Assembly (NCBI GenBank): GCA_031841125.1
Contig: CM063110.1
Coordinates: 35,851,214-35,915,213, forward strand
Source of the DNA: Acanthococcus lagerstroemiae
Taxonomy: Eukaryota > Arthropoda > Insecta > Hemiptera > Eriococcidae
Reading direction: 5' to 3'
Length of the DNA: 64,000 nt
The notes beneath the pieces were generated by a model. That model was not told the DNA's origin and ran no database searches. It was given only the letters and a program-made list of their open reading frames with translations. Made by a program: the position numbers and the translations under genes. Shown here in pieces: positions 1-10,398 of this stretch; the first letter of the stretch is position 1; each line of letters starts with the position of its first letter.

Positions 1-559
1 ATCTTCTGGGAGAAAGAGGGGGTACCAGGTTATCCAGTAATTCGAGGCTCTTCCAAGAACCATCTAAATCCTGTCTTTTTATTTTCTTTGACAACATTCT
101 CGAGAGCTATATTATAATTTCTTGGCTGCTGGATAGTAGCGTACTGACTCTTATCTCTTTCAAATGAGAAGGAAATGCTATATATACCATCAGTAAAAAA
201 GATAACTACCCCCGAAAAGAGATTTTACCTATTGAAATGAGACCAGGGGTAATATTATGTATTCGTACATTCAAGTTGAGCAGGCATTGAGATTTCTGTT
301 CACCATCCTACAGGTTTGAACTGGCTGCGGGTTCATGTTCCTTCAAATATGAACCAGCCTCCACCAGAAGGCAAGGAACGAAACTTGTCAAAATTTAGAA
401 TGTCCGGATGTTCAAAGTTGGGGTACTGGAGTCTTATCAAAATGTCAGTGGGAAGATTATCTCAGCTCGCGGTTTTTGACATTGGGTAGTGCAGAAAAAT
501 GAGCCTGGAGTTCTTTTATTTGAAATTAATTTAGGTTGAACTAAGGAAAATCAGCAAGA
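1..559. other. No gene seen; possible LINE-A 5' UTR
   Basis: No open frame of note and no recognisable domain. The stretch lies directly upstream of the LINE-A ORF1 and may contain that element's 5' UTR and promoter, but I found neither a target duplication nor a second copy that would fix its 5' end. Confidence 0.3.
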
Positions 560-1516
560 ATGGAAGAGAAAATAGAGGAAATTCTTCGTACAGTCAGAAA
601 CACCGACCAAAAACTAGACAAGCTTGCAAATAGGGTAGAGCAAGTGGAAATACAAGGGAAAAATAATGCCAGCGAAGTAAATAAAATAAAAGCGGAAAAT
701 AGGTGGCTGTGGATACGAATTGAAACCATGGAACAATATAGCCGTAGAAATAACGTCGTGATTTCTGGAGTGCCCAAGGTAGCCAACGAAAACGTACGTC
801 AAATAGTCACAGAATTAGCTAAAACTTGGGGGATAAAGATCCACGAGGCAGAAATATCCGCGGCACATAGACTACCACCGAAATCTGGTGTGCCGGATAT
901 AATAGCAAAGCTAACGAATAGAGACAAGGTAAACCTGATGATAAAGAAATCAAAGAGCGAAAAACGCAGAAGCGGATGTCTACAACTAGAACCCGATCTA
1001 CAAATCTTTTGCTCCGAACATCTAACGAATTATACGAAGAAAATCTTGCATCAGGCAAAAACGCTTAAGCGAGACGGTCTCTTAAAATACGTCTGGACAA
1101 AGGAAGGTATAGTACACGTTCGCGAAGATGAAGACAGCAAGGCACTAAAAATCAGAAATGAATTAGAGATGGAACAACTGTTGGAGTCATTTGGTAGGGT
1201 ACGGGTGGAGAGCGGTGGTGAACAGGAGAGAAGAAACAGCGAAGCTGAATCGACGAAGGAGGCAACGATGGAAGAAGCAATCACACCCGCGAGAAAAAGA
1301 TCGGTTGACGAACGCAGCCCAGTGGGTGTTATCGCAGCTCAAACGCAAGCAAATAAAAAAACTAAAAAAGTCAATACCCAGGCCAACGGTCGTCAATCCG
1401 GCAAAACGATCAACAACAAACCTCCGTTCGTAAGGCAGTCGACGCTGGAAGACTTCAAACTGGACAACAAGGCCAACGGAGCAAATCACGCGTCTCAACA
1501 GAGTATCAAGTACTGA
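560..1516 (+). CDS. LINE-A ORF1, RNA-binding chaperone-like protein (318 aa)
   Basis: Proteins of this type coat LINE RNA and form the retrotransposition RNP. Residues 1-60 are rich in heptad-spaced hydrophobics and charged residues, giving a likely coiled coil for oligomerisation. The segment around ENRWLWIRIETMEQYSRRNN and NVVISGVP (about 47-73) is the usual entry to the RRM-like domain, which runs to about residue 135. Residues 148-200 (IFCSEHLTNYTKKIL, then LKYVWTKEGIVHVRE) resemble the C-terminal domain of L1-type ORF1 proteins. The tail from about 215 is polar and basic (PARKRS, KKTKK), which would suit nucleic-acid binding or nuclear entry. A QSTLEDFK motif at residues 293-300 resembles a PCNA-binding PIP box. 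ATG at 560 is the first in-frame methionine and heads the coiled coil. Domain calls are from pattern recognition only. Confidence 0.85.
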   Translation: MEEKIEEILRTVRNTDQKLDKLANRVEQVEIQGKNNASEVNKIKAENRWLWIRIETMEQYSRRNNVVISGVPKVANENVRQIVTELAKTWGIKIHEAEISAAHRLPPKSGVPDIIAKLTNRDKVNLMIKKSKSEKRRSGCLQLEPDLQIFCSEHLTNYTKKILHQAKTLKRDGLLKYVWTKEGIVHVREDEDSKALKIRNELEMEQLLESFGRVRVESGGEQERRNSEAESTKEATMEEAITPARKRSVDERSPVGVIAAQTQANKKTKKVNTQANGRQSGKTINNKPPFVRQSTLEDFKLDNKANGANHASQQSIKY

Positions 1517-1693
1517 AAGTGCCTACGGCCCACAGGCTCAACCCCCCCTCAGGTAAGTCCGGTCAGCGGAGGGGGGCATGACCAAAACCCCTCAGTCTTA
1601 ACCACCCAAACCCACAAAATAAACGAAACCAACCCCATCCATACATCTCCCCCCTTAAAGCAACAGATCCCAAAAACAAACACAAACGACAAA

Positions 1694-4591
1694 ATGAATA
1701 AAAATCAAAAAATAAACAAAAAAACGTTAGATCTAAATATCGGAACAATGAACGTTAGAACACTTATGGCACCAGAAAATCTAAAATCTTTGGAAGAGGC
1801 AATGGGGGAGGCCGGGTTAGACATACTGGGGATATCGGAGGTAAGAAGAAAACAAGAAAAGATTTATCAAACAAAAAATAAAAACACCTTCTTTCACACC
1901 GATAGCCACCAAGGTCAAAGGGGGGTGGGATTCCTAATAAACCCAAAACTCAAAAATAATATCTTAGAAATGAGAGGAATGTCGGATAGGATAGCAATAC
2001 TAAAACTGGAAATCCAAAAGAAAATATTGGTGCTGATCCAGGTCTACGCCCCCACCTGCTCGTCCTCGGAGGAGGAAATAGATGAATTTTACGAACTGCT
2101 AGGGCAAACCTACCACGAAATGGAACAAAAAAGGGCAGAAATAATAATTTTGGGAGATTTAAATAGCCAAATAGGTAGAAGTAAAGTGGAAGAAAGACAC
2201 ATACTTGGCAAATATAACTACGGTAAGCGAAATAGCAGGGGGGAAAAACTAATCAAATTCTGCCAAGAATTGGACCTAAAAATCATAAATGGTTTTTTCA
2301 AGAAAAAAAGAAGATGGACCTGGATCAGCCCAAACCAAGAATACAGGAATCAAATCGACTTCGTCCTTACACCTAGAAAAAATAAAGATATAATAAACTT
2401 TGAGGTAGCAAGAAAATTCAAATTTGTCTCCGATCATAGGCTTATAAGTATCAGGCTAAGGTTGCCTAAATCATACCCTTACAAGAAACCCGAAACAAAA
2501 AGCTTAGCTATAAACAATATAGAAAGCTTTAGAGAAAACGTAACCACAGCCCTGAAAACATTTGAAAAAACGAAATGGCAAAGCATAGAAGATCAATATT
2601 CTGCTCTCTGTAAGGCTATAATAGAAAGCTCAAAAGAAAGCAAAAAAGATAGTCAAACACAAAACGAAAGCATAAAAAAGCAAAAAGAAATCTTAGATAG
2701 TTTATGGGAGATAAGGAGAAGACTTCTCAGCAAGAAAAATAAAAGCAACAAGGATAAGGTAGAGCTAAATATGGTCTCAAAAAAGATTAAAAGTATTCAA
2801 AGAGAGAAAGAAGAGAGATGGAAAACAGAACTGATTAACAATGCTTTGGAAAACACAAAAAATATGAAAAAATTAAATCGAAATTTAGCATTAGGCTCCC
2901 AACTAACAACATTTCTTATAGATAAACAAGGTAATAAAGTATATGATCGGAGACAAATAAACGAAATAGCCACCGAATTTTACAAAGATCTCTATTCGTC
3001 AAAAGGAAAAACAAGACCAGCTAACATGACCAGCCCAATAAACGGCGTAAACCAAAATGAACCACCCTTTCTATTGTCTGAAACAGAATACGTTGTAAAA
3101 AATCTGAAAAAAAATAAAACACCAGGTAACGATGGTATCCAAAATGAACACATAATATACGGCGGGAAGGAAATGATAAAAGTACTAACATCGTTCTTCA
3201 ATAAAATCTTGCTAACGGGTAAAGTACCCAAAAACTGGAAACTAGGGGATGTCATCCTCCTTTTTAAAAAGGGCGATCGCCATCAAATTGGAAATTACAG
3301 ACCTATCAGCCTATCTCCTACGATCTCCAAAATCTTTACAAAATTAATAGAAATGAGGCTAAGAAACTTTCTGGAACCCTTCCAACCTCCAAATCAAGCC
3401 GGATTTAGAAAAAAATACTCAACCCTGGACCATCTTCATACCTTAAACCAAATATTAGAAAAATCACAAGAATATGGCCAAGACATACATATAGCATTTA
3501 TAGATTACAACAAGGCTTTTGATTCGCTAGAACATCGATATATCCTACAAACGCTTAAATCTCAAGGGGCTCCAAAACAATTAATAAATGTAGTGGAAGA
3601 AATATACTCAGATTCACAAAGCCGAATTATAACAGATACAATTGGGGAATACTTCAATATAAAAAGAGGAGTAAGGCAGGGCGACCCCCTATCCCCCCTC
3701 CTATTTATCGCGGCCTTAGAAGAAGTCTTTAAAAAATTAAACTGGGAGGAAAAGGGACTAACGATGAACGGTGCGAAAATTTCAAATTTAAGATTTGCGG
3801 ACGATATCGCATTAATAACAGAATCAACAGGCGAGCTCGAAGAAATGATAAACGATCTAAACAAACAAGGAAGGGAGGCAGGTCTTACAATAAATTTTAA
3901 TAAATCCAAAATAATATCAACAGCCACCAACCCCCCCAAAATTAAGATTGGAAACAAAGAAATGGAACTCGTATCGGAAATAATATATTTGGGACAAACA
4001 ATCTCTCTCGAAAATAAAATGGAGAAAGAAATAAATAGAAGAGCTACTTTGGCATGGAAAAAATTTTGGTCCCTAAAAAACATTTTTAAAGGAAAATTCA
4101 AAAATACATACAAAAGCGAGATATTCAACATGTGTGTAGCTCCAGTCCTAACGTACGGCTCACCCACCTGGGCCCTGAACAAAAAACTGGAAAAAATCAT
4201 ACAAACCACTCAAAATTCAATGATGAGATCCATTCTAAAAATTAAAAGAAAAGACCGCATAAGTATCAAAAATATAACTAAAAAACTGCCAGAAATGAAA
4301 AACTGTTTACAGACAATTAGAAATTTAAAATGGTCGTGGGCGGGTCATGTAGCGAGAACACCTACAAATAAATGGACGTACAGAGCAACATTTTGGTCCC
4401 TATGCGACAAAAGCCGCAAATGTGGCAAACAGAGAACTAGGTGGAGGGATGAAGTCGACAAATTCCTGCGAAACAAACTTTTTCACCGCACTGCCCAAGA
4501 CAGAAGGGAATGGGAAAGGCTGAGGGGCACCTTCGCCTATTATGGGCCGGGGGTACATTCAGTACAGGCAAAAAGACAAACAATATATTAA
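1694..4591 (+). CDS. LINE-A ORF2, AP-like endonuclease plus reverse transcriptase (965 aa)
   Basis: This enzyme nicks target DNA and copies the element RNA from the nick (target-primed reverse transcription). Endonuclease motifs are in order and intact: GTMNVRTL with N20, ISEVRRK with E49, VYAPT at 117-121, GDLNSQIGR with D155 and N157, and SDHR at 246-249 with catalytic D and H. Residues about 260-420 form a lysine-rich linker. The RT domain shows KTPGNDGI, YRPISL, QAGFRKKYSTLDH, FIDYNKAFDS, RGVRQGDPLSPLLF, the catalytic FADD at 701-704, and YLGQTIS. The C-terminal part (WAGHVAR, then RTRWRDEVDKF) is the usual conserved tail; no RNase H domain is seen. It follows ORF1 by 177 bp, so it probably depends on reinitiation or a similar mechanism. 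No internal stop or frameshift was found. Confidence 0.93.
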   Translation: MNKNQKINKKTLDLNIGTMNVRTLMAPENLKSLEEAMGEAGLDILGISEVRRKQEKIYQTKNKNTFFHTDSHQGQRGVGFLINPKLKNNILEMRGMSDRIAILKLEIQKKILVLIQVYAPTCSSSEEEIDEFYELLGQTYHEMEQKRAEIIILGDLNSQIGRSKVEERHILGKYNYGKRNSRGEKLIKFCQELDLKIINGFFKKKRRWTWISPNQEYRNQIDFVLTPRKNKDIINFEVARKFKFVSDHRLISIRLRLPKSYPYKKPETKSLAINNIESFRENVTTALKTFEKTKWQSIEDQYSALCKAIIESSKESKKDSQTQNESIKKQKEILDSLWEIRRRLLSKKNKSNKDKVELNMVSKKIKSIQREKEERWKTELINNALENTKNMKKLNRNLALGSQLTTFLIDKQGNKVYDRRQINEIATEFYKDLYSSKGKTRPANMTSPINGVNQNEPPFLLSETEYVVKNLKKNKTPGNDGIQNEHIIYGGKEMIKVLTSFFNKILLTGKVPKNWKLGDVILLFKKGDRHQIGNYRPISLSPTISKIFTKLIEMRLRNFLEPFQPPNQAGFRKKYSTLDHLHTLNQILEKSQEYGQDIHIAFIDYNKAFDSLEHRYILQTLKSQGAPKQLINVVEEIYSDSQSRIITDTIGEYFNIKRGVRQGDPLSPLLFIAALEEVFKKLNWEEKGLTMNGAKISNLRFADDIALITESTGELEEMINDLNKQGREAGLTINFNKSKIISTATNPPKIKIGNKEMELVSEIIYLGQTISLENKMEKEINRRATLAWKKFWSLKNIFKGKFKNTYKSEIFNMCVAPVLTYGSPTWALNKKLEKIIQTTQNSMMRSILKIKRKDRISIKNITKKLPEMKNCLQTIRNLKWSWAGHVARTPTNKWTYRATFWSLCDKSRKCGKQRTRWRDEVDKFLRNKLFHRTAQDRREWERLRGTFAYYGPGVHSVQAKRQTIY

Positions 4592-4664
4592 AATGTATTA
4601 AAATAACCAAATACTGTAAAACAAATGTACTACTAAATAAAAGGTTTTGATTGATTGATTGAAG
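4592..4664 (+). repeat. LINE-A 3' UTR with AATAAA and (TTGA)4 tail
   Basis: Short 3' UTR ending in a poly(A) signal at 4636-4641 followed by four TTGA units at 4647-4662. LINEs of several clades end in such microsatellite tails instead of poly(A). The unrelated LINE-E (47757-50427) ends with the same signal and the same tail. Confidence 0.8.
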
Positions 4665-6773
4665 GGGGAGGGGGCACCGATCACTGGACAAGGAATCTTT
4701 GCACTAATAACTTGCTTTATTTGTTTCGACTGCAGCCTCCTGTTTGGCGGCGCGTGCTTCATTTTCCGTCTGCTGCTCCTCGTCTTATTTTATATCTATT
4801 TACCCCTACCTCCCCCTTCACTCGTGTCGACCCTCTGCTCAGTAATGTAAATCTTGTAATTTCGGTCTTGTTTCTGTGATTAATAGTTTTTTGTTGGTAT
4901 TGGTTTGGTACAATCGAGTAACTTTGTGGCTTGTTTTAGTCTGTTTTGGTCTTGAGTAGTATTTTGCAGATCTTCTCTTTAGTGGTGTATAGATGGTTTC
5001 TGAACTGCTTCGCTTACCCATCGGCAGCTCATAAACAAAGATTGGTGGATGAAGCGAGTAGAAACATTTTGTAGGTTTCTTTTTCCTTAAAATCCCCTCT
5101 AAGATTAGCCTTCAGCCACGCCATTGCTTAATTAAATTCGTATATTGTATTATAAAGCGAGGCAATATTGCGCAAAATTTAGTGCGGTGGAAAGTTCGTT
5201 TCCGACTTAACCGAAGACAAGACAGTTTCTGGGTGTCTTTCAAAATTCTTTACTCAATAAATCGTTTATCGGTCGAGCCCGAACACAACAAAAGCATACA
5301 GAGTTGAAAACACTTAAAATATTCTCGTTTCCGCTGTATCGCTAATATTGGCCGATATTCATATACGTGGAGTTCCCTTTAAGCCCAAACTATTCTTGGA
5401 CTTTTGGAAGTTTTCTAAACTTTGGCAGTTCAGATTCACACACGAGTGAATATTGTACTATACATTCGCGCTATTGCGAGCCCGCATAGCTCATTCGACG
5501 TTATTGCTGAAAAAGGGAAACGGTTTTATTGTGCAGTCAACTTGGCGAAAGTGGCCCGTTCTTCCTTCGTTCTTCCTTCGGTCTTCCTTCGTCTTGCACA
5601 TACCGCCATAGCGCCATCGATATCGGTGCGAGTGGAGGCAGGTGGAAGGTCGTTGAAAGAACTTCCCTCTCTGGTCGTGAAGTAGGTATCTGAATGCTTC
5701 CTGATACAATTTTCTCCATTTTCTCTCACTTACTGTCTCTCCTTCTCTGTCTGTCTTTCACTCAGTTCGTTTCACGGTGACGAAATCATTACGACGCTTT
5801 TCCTGGTCTAGCGAAGTCCCAAAGAAAGTTACGTTAGCTTAGGAATTTAGCGTGCAGCTGCGGAAGTGCATTCGATTGAAAGACGGTATCCTTTTTTTCC
5901 CCCCTCAAATATTGTTTACGTCCCATTTCCTACGTCCGCCAACGTATTACAAATCGCGAAAGAAGAAGCGACGATATTTTAAAACTTTTTATGCGACGTG
6001 ATTACGGTTTTAGAACCTCCCAACTCTGGAAGTCCGTGTTCTGTGTGTTGAACGTTTAGATAACAGACCATGAGGAATGAACTTTTTATTGATAACAATT
6101 AGAGAAACATTTCGAAGACAGTTTCGCGAACCGGGATTTCAGTTCACGCAGCGACGGAAGACATTTCGTCGATAATTCTAAAGAAAGAAAAGTGATTGAC
6201 AATTTTGGTTCTACTTCCGCAAACATTTCCGAATCATTCGGGCCGATGATTTAAGAAGAAGAAGCTGCGCCTTCCATTTGTATTTCTGTTGGACAGTTAC
6301 TTTCGTTATCCTCACGCCACAATGCAACTGTATTAGTGATCGCCGTTTACATCAGCGTGAATAGCCGGCCTGAATAATACTGAAAGTTCTTTCACTCGTA
6401 TAATGTCTCAGTCTTCTGAGGAGGAATGGGCTTTCAGAAGATGGGAGACTAGGCCCTCAAGCCACCCCCCCCCAATAGAATTTTTGCTTTTACTACCGTA
6501 TAAGCCTTCTATAGACTTTATTAAGGCCTTTCATGATAGTATTAACACTTTTTGAAACTTTTCTACACTTGTATATTGAAAACTATATGGCTCAGACTAT
6601 TTGATGAACCGACAAACAACCGGCGAGCACAGAATCCATAGGTCGTTACGACCAACCCTAGTCAGTCAGTCTAACCATGTAAGCTTCGGTAAAGGTAAGT
6701 ACTCTGCTTGCAGTAATCTTATTCTTCTGCTGCAAATTCCAGACAAAAATATGTATTTACACAATTTTCTCTT
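4665..6773. other. No gene recognised
   Basis: About 2.1 kb without a supported coding region. Overlapping open frames at 5422-5730 run on both strands and look like chance in a locally CpG-rich stretch. A poly-C/poly-G run occurs at about 6464. Nothing resembling a known repeat was identified. Confidence 0.4.
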
Positions 6774-7130
6774 CTAATTACTATCCCAAATGGTAGCAGA
6801 GTGTGGTTCGGAAACTATGAATTTAAAACACTCGAACACGTAAGATGTTTTGGAAATATGTACAAAGATATTTACGTGTCTTCGTGAATCTCTGTGCATG
6901 ACTTCTCCTGCATTTTTCAGAAATTCACCAGAAATTTCATCAACTCCTTCGGCTTTACCTGCTTTCATTTCCTTCAGAGCATTATCACATTCTGATCTCA
7001 AAATGGGATCTCCTCTTTCTTCATCCATCACACTATTTTGTCTTCCCGTGCATTTACTTATACCATCTCCATTCTTATACAGTTTTTCAACATATCATAC
7101 CCATCTTTTTACATTGTCTTTTTTAGAGTC
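6774..7130 (-). pseudogene. LINE reverse transcriptase fragment (LINE-D)
   Basis: The minus strand encodes DEERGDPILRSECDNALKEM followed by KAGKAEGVDEISGEFLKNAG, which is the N-terminal block of a LINE reverse transcriptase (the K-x-x-G-x-D-x-I/E-x-E-F-L-K pattern). Upstream of it, in broken frames, are traces of a W-x-Y-x-E-K-L-Y linker like that of LINE-C at about 32780-32975. Downstream coding is lost after about 7 kb. It is a short 5'- and 3'-truncated scrap. The clade is not assignable. Confidence 0.65.
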
Positions 7131-8924
7131 TCAATAATTTTCCTTTTTTACACCTTAAATTATTTCCGTAATCTGAGGTAACTTCGGACTAAGTCCCTGT
7201 AACTCCCTAGCATGTGGTACAAAGGTGGTTTGAAGGTAACTAAAACATCTTGTCTTGACCTGTAGTTTACCACTAAATTGGTTAAAATCTTCTTAATTTT
7301 AATGTTGAACCCTCCAGAAGTCAGAAAGTGGCAGTCTAAAAACTATCCAGAAAAAGGGTAACTTCAGACTCCCCCTCCCTCTTCAACAAAATAATGTTTT
7401 GGTTTCCCGAAGTTCTGAAAACCCTTCTTATGAACTTTAAATGAAGAATCAATATTGATTTAAATATAAGAAGGCATATACCCAGGGGTCTATACCTAGC
7501 CCGCGCGAATGCCTATAGATACCCTGGTAGTGCCGGCCCTGAATCTGTGCTGCAAGTTTAGTATGCTGTCTGGAGACTCGATCGAACGCCCACAGCCGGA
7601 TCCACATTCTCGCCTGTGTAGGGTAACGTCTACCCTGCATAGTGGAGAGCCTGAAGCGTCAGCTACGCCCTCGCAAGCGAGAAAGTATAACGAGCAAGCG
7701 TAAATGCTATAAAATCAGTTTAAAATTCCATAACAAAATGTGTACTCAGTGAGAGCAAAACTCACCCCCGTTTTTCACCAACACACCACAACTAATTCGA
7801 CAACAATATCTCTACTAACAGGCTTTTACCACAATCATTTACTAAATGCCACGAGGCCGAGCTCGCGACCGCGAGGACCTTGGCATTTGGCATAAGAGAT
7901 GCACCTTTCGCCTTCCAGTAGTTCTCCAGGCGAACCAGTATACAAGCGAGTGAAAACGGAGGGAAATGAAGCGACAAGCGCGTAAACTTCGACTTTATAC
8001 GGGGTATAATAATGAAAAACAAATTCAAAGGAAGAACGGTAACATTTTCCATCATTTTGGAGCAATTCGGGGATATAGGGGGTGGGTTCTTATGTGCACA
8101 AGAAACATGCAAAACAAATAACACTACACAACAAACTGAGATTTTTTGGATACCGCATGAAGGAAAATAGATGATTCTTAATGTATTTTTCACGCTGAAT
8201 TCAAATATGATATTAAAAATGCTGAATTAGCTAATAATTTTTTACGTTTGCTGGGAAATTTAATAGTGTATTATGAGAAATTGTTCTATTTTATGTGGCG
8301 ACACTGATGTTGTATTAAACTGATATTACCGATAAGCTTCGTCTTCGACGGTACTGAATAGAAAACTTCTGTGTTGTTCTCTGTCCCTCTGTGTTCCGTA
8401 AGTATTATTCCAATTCAACAACGAGCGTTGTGAATATCATGAATACTTGGGCAATGAACACATATTCCTCAAATTTATTGTCGGAACACATTTATCTAGT
8501 TCACTTACATTTCGTAAAAAAAAACAATAAACTGTAAATACCGGAATGAAAAGGCGTTAATTTTTCACTGAAGAGATCGCCTTCCTCAAAATTGTTGTTC
8601 CATCACTTCATCGTTAATGATAAAATCTTAGAATCAGTTGAAACTGTTTAGATCGTTTCGATATCAAAACGTCAAAACACGTTCACACGCGTCACTGTGT
8701 TGGCGAGTTTTTTTTGTGATACATGCAGTGTGGCCACATTCACTAATATTTCTAACACGAGAGGGAAATTACGGGAAATAATTCAGAATGAATTTACGAG
8801 AAAAGGAGAGCTAATTAAGAAAAACAAAAAGCGGCATTGAATTCAGCATGAAAAATACTTCTAGAATCGGCTACTCTCGTTCTTGCGGTTTTTTTGCTGT
8901 TGGGTAGTGTAACTGAACTTAAAA
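7131..8924. other. No gene recognised
   Basis: About 1.8 kb with no supported gene. The segment 7478-7545 ends in a TGCCGGCCCTG motif that looks like the terminus of a hAT-like MITE, but no partner end was found. An open frame on the minus strand at 7792-8193 starts with GTG and is not supported. Confidence 0.35.
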
Positions 8925-9754
8925 GGAATTTCGAAACGAATAGCCATGTTGAAGATGAAATTTAAAAAAAAAAGAAGATAATAGCAATATTTCAAATCTA
9001 TGCACCAACCGAACTAGAAATGAGATCGACCATGTATTACTAGTAATATGAAAATAGTTGCGGATGTGGGCGCGATCGCCACGTTCCAGTTCTCGTCAGA
9101 CCACCGACCTGTAGGATGCAAAATCAATTTAAGTCGATCAACTTTTCCCCCTCAGAAAGTAGTAGACACCTCGAGAGCGAACAACAGTGGCAACTTATGG
9201 ATCCCAGTACACAGGAGACTAGAAGCTGAGGAAATGCTCAAGGAAAAATTGAGCACAATCAAATGGGAAGAAACAGACTCGTCTAACTTTCAGGATAACT
9301 ATAAGTATGTACTTAGAAAAATCAATCAATCTGACTCTCAAAAAAGTAAGAATTGACAAAAGGACAAATAAAAACAGACGACAAATTGAGTATTAGAACT
9401 CAACTATCAATTCGGAAGCGAACGGCCATCAAACAAAAAACTAACCTTGTGGTAAGAGAACAAAAAAAGTTAATTGAATTGAGGAAACTGATAAAAATGA
9501 AAATCAGGGAGGATATTGCCCGATTTGAACACGAAATTGCAGGAAATATTGTTGAAAGGACATGGTCTACCAAACAAATATATAGGGCCCTTTTTAAAGG
9601 AAAATGCCACCTGCCAAAAATTAAAAACATACGAGGGGAAACATTCAGTGATCGCGAAAAAATAGCCAAACTAGCTACGGAATTTTATAGGGAACTATAC
9701 TCAGACAAGAGACCGAAAGACGGAAACCCAGATAGCTGGCAAGAGAATGTGCAT

Positions 9755-9955
9755 GCGGTGATCCTCCCCTTGCTAATGTATATTTCTGTATTATATTATG
9801 TATATTCACGAATTTAGCAAAATCGACTCATCGCCACTGCATTCTGTTCGACCTAACTTGGCAATCCCGGATTCCTTTTTTAAACTGCATTTTTTAACTT
9901 CCACCATTGTAATACTCCCTCAGTCTATTCGCATCCGAAACAGTTTCATTTCTCT

Positions 9956-9987
<32 letters not shown>

Positions 9988-10215
9988 CCGCTCGCTCACT
10001 CATTCCTTCCTTTCTTTCTGGCTTTTTGTTCTTTTTTTACATGGTTCTAAAAAAGTCGGTCGGTCGATCGCAGGAATTCGATCTTCTTGCAGTCTCTCTT
10101 TCGATCAGCACACTTTCGTCGTATATACAGTTCTGCACTCGAAATAAAACGGTCGTTCGGAATTTGCATTTTTCTTTCCGTTTTCGTAGCTTCCGATGGT
10201 GTTAACCCGTAGCTC
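9755..10215. other. Insertion of unknown type within LINE-B
   Basis: LINE-B coding sequence stops near 9754 and resumes near 10216, with ATGC-containing sequence at both junctions. The inserted segment has no visible terminal inverted repeats and includes a (CT)n microsatellite at 9959-9986. It may be a degraded element or captured DNA. Confidence 0.4.
9959..9986. repeat. (CT)n microsatellite
   Basis: Uninterrupted alternation of C and T for about 28 bp. Confidence 0.95.
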
Positions 10216-10398
10216 GAAAAATGCTACATGCACAACAAGGAAGAAATTCCCCCCCCCATAATCCCCACGGAAACAGAACAAACCCCTCAATAGACTAAAA
10301 CCAGGTCGGGCCCCAGGACCAGATGGGATTGAGAACAAAAGCTTCAAAACATTCAGGAAACTCCCAGCAGAATCACTGGCTGACCTATTCAACTGAAT

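Larger units (their letters stand above)
560..4664 (+). mobile_element. LINE-A, non-LTR retrotransposon with both ORFs open
   Basis: Two consecutive open frames (ORF1 560-1516, ORF2 1694-4591) are separated by 177 bp and followed by a short 3' UTR. An AATAAA lies at 4636-4641 and four TTGA units at 4647-4662. This is the normal order of a two-ORF LINE. Neither ORF is interrupted, unlike every other LINE in the window, so this copy is either young or still active. The true 5' end is unknown and may lie in 1-559. The C-terminal part of ORF2 resembles the endonuclease-reverse transcriptase LINEs common in insects; I do not assign a clade. Confidence 0.9.

Noticed and set aside
1187..1498. Minus-strand and alternate-frame ORFs over LINE-A
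   Set aside because: They are shadows of the ORF1 and ORF2 reading frames.
7792..8193. 133-codon minus-strand frame with a hydrophobic stretch resembling a signal peptide
   Set aside because: It starts with GTG, has no acceptable upstream ATG, no domain, and overlaps other open frames in the same stretch.
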